Assembly: GCA_012727685.1 (NCBI GenBank)
Contig: JAAYGO010000083.1
Location: forward strand, 1 to 6,278
Direction: 5' to 3'
Length of the DNA: 6,278 bases
Source: Bacillota bacterium
GTDB taxonomy: Bacteria > Bacillota > Dethiobacteria > DTU022
Notes under the pieces: generated by a model
Databases searched by the model: none
Seen by the model: only the letters and a program-made list of their open reading frames with translations
What the model was told of the DNA's origin: nothing
Position numbers and translations under genes: made by a program
Part shown: one piece after another, positions 5,369 to 6,278 of the stretch
Position numbering within the stretch: the stretch's first letter is position 1
How the letters are laid out: each line of letters starts with the position of its first letter

Positions 5369-5932
5369 TTGAGAACGAGGTTCACAACCCAGATGCTGAC
5401 AAGAATGGCGATCCTGATTGCCCTCACGATCATTTTGTCGCGCATTTTAAGTATCCGGATCCCCATCGGCGGGGCTGAGGGCTTGCGGATCGGCTTTGGT
5501 CCCCTGCCGGTGATTTTTGCCGGTATCTTCATGGGCCCCCTGGCCGGGGGGATAGTGGGCGCCATCGCTGATCTGATCGGTTACTTTATCAATCCGATGG
5601 GACCGTATCTGCCGCATTTTACCCTCACTGCGGCTTTGCGCGGCATCATCCCCGGCCAGTTAATCTTTCTGGCCAGCAGAAACAGGCGCGCCGTGGGCAT
5701 TCCTTCCTTATTTGCGGCGGCAACCATAACCCTGATCATCGTTGACATTTTCCTGATACCCTATTTCATGGAGATTCTCTTTGGCCTGAGCCGCGTGGTG
5801 ATTATCCCGCCGCGCATTATTCAGCAGGCAATCACCATTCCGGTCTACACGGTATTGCTCTATACCCTGGGACGAATCATGCAGAAGACCCTGGGGGCGG
5901 AAATGTTGCAAGTGTCGGCCAAGGTCTGGTAA
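5369..5932 (+). CDS. folT: Folate-specific ECF transporter S component
   Basis: This is the membrane substrate-binding subunit of an energy-coupling-factor folate importer. It captures folates outside the cell and docks on the shared EcfA-EcfA'-EcfT module, which is not encoded here and is presumably elsewhere. From TTG 5369 it has 187 residues, near the family norm of 170-180. The sequence is very hydrophobic, with about six predicted spans. The family signature LRIGFGPLPVIFAG, then GPLAGGIVGAIADLIGY, occupies residues about 39-74, and a late PPRIIQQ (about 148-154) precedes the last span. The short N-terminus (MRTRF) is basic, consistent with a cytosolic N-terminus. It stands alone behind a THF riboswitch, which independently supports folate as substrate: uptake should rise when tetrahydrofolate is scarce. 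A hairpin 21 bp after the stop suggests a monocistronic unit. Starting at GTG 5363 would add two residues but leaves no SD spacing. Confidence 0.93.
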   Translation: MRTRFTTQMLTRMAILIALTIILSRILSIRIPIGGAEGLRIGFGPLPVIFAGIFMGPLAGGIVGAIADLIGYFINPMGPYLPHFTLTAALRGIIPGQLIFLASRNRRAVGIPSLFAAATITLIIVDIFLIPYFMEILFGLSRVVIIPPRIIQQAITIPVYTVLLYTLGRIMQKTLGAEMLQVSAKVW

Positions 5933-5953
5933 TGAGGCCGGAAAGCAGAGGGC

Positions 5954-5983
5954 AAGGCCTGCACCGCTCCTGGTGCAGGCCTT
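5954..5983 (+). terminator. Hairpin terminator-like structure after folT
   Basis: AAGGCCTGCACC (5954-5965) and GGTGCAGGCCTT (5972-5983) form a perfect 12-bp stem with a 6-nt loop, 21 bp after the folT stop. Only TTT follows (5982-5984), so release may be inefficient, but position and stem strength fit a transcript end. Confidence 0.6.
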
Positions 5984-6006
5984 TGACTAATATGTAAGGG
6001 GATAGT

Positions 6007-6202
6007 GAGTCAAGGGGACTGTGACTTTGACTCATAAAAACCTTATTCTTTGCGGCAATGCTGATCATAGTGCCTTAAATTGTGTTCGAGTATTTCAATG
6101 TTTATGGGGATCCGGCGATTTACCTATAAATCTTTATCGACAATCTCACCCATCTGCGTTTCACTTGCTTGCTGTGAGTCAAAGTCACCGTCCCCTTGAC
6201 TC
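6007..6202. repeat. Inverted-repeat element C, REP/BIME-like
   Basis: The arms 6007-6034 and 6175-6202 are inverted 28-bp copies with one mismatch (T at 6020). Each arm is itself a palindrome: GAGTCAA, 13 nt, TTGACTC. The 140-bp centre has no reading frame that looks coding. The sequence differs from elements A and B, but the layout is similar: a G-rich block followed by two TGAC units in each arm, and a CCTTATT block just inside the left arm (6041-6047). Palindromes inside paired inverted arms recall repeats moved by REP-associated tyrosine transposases; that link is inference, and no transposase is in the window. From 6203 to the end I see no gene, only a possible GGAG at 6275-6278 that could belong to a gene starting beyond the edge. 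Confidence 0.78.
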
Positions 6203-6278
6203 TCTCACCGGGATAAAAGTTCGTCCGGCCTGTAAGCAGCCGGTCACTATTACAGCAGCGGATCATGATTGATCGGAG

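Noticed and set aside
5187..5478. Two short plus-strand open frames across the folT leader
   Set aside because: They coincide with the conserved THF riboswitch and its hairpin; the base conservation is explained by RNA structure, not coding.
6021..6272. Plus-strand 83-codon frame near the right end
   Set aside because: It runs through both arms of element C and the tail, and its composition does not look like protein; no convincing SD.
6261..6278. Ribosome binding site of a next gene (GGAG at the window end)
   Set aside because: Four bases at the edge with no visible start codon are not enough to call a feature.

Overview
The window looks like the chromosome of a spore-former-type Firmicute, probably a mid-GC member of the Clostridia (Peptococcaceae or Desulfotomaculum-like). 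The pointers are a tetrahydrofolate riboswitch in front of an ECF-type folate S component, strong AGGAGG-type ribosome binding sites, frequent TTG starts and a large MalT-like LuxR regulator. This placement is inference from gene types, not from a search.

Layout, left to right. (1) Positions 1-2183 (+) hold the C-terminal three quarters or more of a MalT-type LuxR regulator whose N-terminal ATPase part lies outside the window. (2) Positions 2319-3038 (+) encode a 239-residue protein with an N-terminal helical domain carrying an R-X4-H motif (HEPN-like) joined to two CBS domains. (3) Positions 3167-4243 (+) encode a divergent YchF/Obg-family ATPase. (4) yjbQ (4364-4786, - strand) is a UPF0047/YjbQ family gene with its own promoter. 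It is bracketed by two copies of a 130-bp repeat with about 29-bp terminal inverted repeats; one copy supplies its stop codon and the other lies 1 bp upstream of its -35 box. (5) Positions 5146-5932 (+) form a folate-uptake unit: promoter, THF riboswitch aptamer, a long hairpin that buries the Shine-Dalgarno sequence, and folT starting at TTG 5369. A 12-bp stem hairpin follows the gene. (6) Positions 6007-6202 hold a third inverted-repeat element (196 bp) with differently sequenced but similarly built arms. No gene is visible from there to the window end.

The genes do not form one pathway. The first three plus-strand genes are separated by 119-135 bp gaps and may be independent units. yjbQ is convergent to the ychF-like gene and divergent from the folT unit. 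The best-explained regulatory unit is the riboswitch-folT module, where the sequence shows three mutually exclusive pairings that fit ligand-dependent translational shut-off. The most novel items are the HEPN-like/CBS fusion and the family of palindromic mobile-looking elements around yjbQ and folT.
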